Below, piece after piece: positions 5,526 to 5,557 of a stretch of DNA of 5,557 bases. The DNA lies in NCBI GenBank assembly GCA_030591195.1, contig JAUVBO010000265.1, forward strand, positions 1 through 5,557, written 5' to 3'. Under the pieces are notes generated by a model, which worked only from the letters and a program-made list of their open reading frames with translations, was not told where the DNA came from and did no database searches. The DNA is from Pseudomonadota bacterium. Its GTDB lineage: Bacteria > Myxococcota > Polyangia > GCA-2747355 > JACKDQ01. A program made the position numbers and the translations under genes. How positions within the stretch are numbered: position 1 is the first letter of the stretch; each line of letters starts with the position of its first letter.

Positions 5526-5539
5526 TTGACTGCGGTCAA
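5526..5539. promoter_or_regulatory. Dyad TTGAC-TGCG-GTCAA upstream of the DUF3634-like gene
   Basis: This is a perfect five-base inverted repeat with a four-base centre. It contains a -35-like TTGAC on each strand, but neither has a convincing -10 inside the window at normal spacing. It may be an operator or one half of a divergent promoter region cut by the window edge. Confidence 0.2.
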
Positions 5540-5557
5540 GATGCCCTGATGACCATC

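Overview
The window is high-GC bacterial DNA with every convincing gene on the minus strand. It reads from right to left: DUF3634-like small membrane protein, unknown zinc-ribbon protein, secreted lipoprotein, C69-family dipeptidase. The organism is most likely a member of the Myxococcota or a related delta-proteobacterial lineage. Three things suggest this: G/C-rich third positions, a lipoprotein whose signal peptide is followed by a long Gly/Ser/Asp/Ala/Pro linker, and a DUF3634-like protein. This is inference from style, not a proven placement. Long plus-strand open frames are antisense shadows of these genes.

Right end (5073-5557): a 97-residue DUF3634-like protein with one N-terminal membrane segment. 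A possible 25-codon leader reading frame precedes it, and its stop overlaps the start codon (TAATG). The frame of the main gene also stays open to the window edge, so its start is inferred.

Middle (3171-5160): a 539-residue protein of unknown function (3386-5005) with an N-terminal CxxC...CxxC zinc ribbon. It has its own sigma70-like promoter and sits between two direct copies of the 3' end of the DUF3634-like gene. The right copy belongs to the intact gene; the left copy is a decayed fragment. By hand alignment the copies (3171-3261 and 5073-5160) differ at 8 of 88 aligned positions plus one 3-base indel, and share a 32-base identical core. The layout resembles an element that entered the 3' end of a gene and regenerated that end, or a tandem duplication that later decayed. 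No recognisable integrase or transposase is present.

The 374-base gap 3012-3385 has no intact gene. It holds, from left to right, the lipoprotein gene's ribosome binding site, a candidate sigma54 promoter, an upstream dyad, the left repeat with a perfect small hairpin, the DUF3634 remnant, and nested inverted repeats that may end transcription of the zinc-ribbon gene.

Left part (1-3011): a lipoprotein of unknown function, then, after a 123-base gap, a secreted C69 (PepD-like) dipeptidase that runs off the left edge. They may form a two-gene transcription unit for use of extracellular material, started from the sigma54-like site. I found no RNA genes, CRISPR arrays or recognisable insertion sequences.
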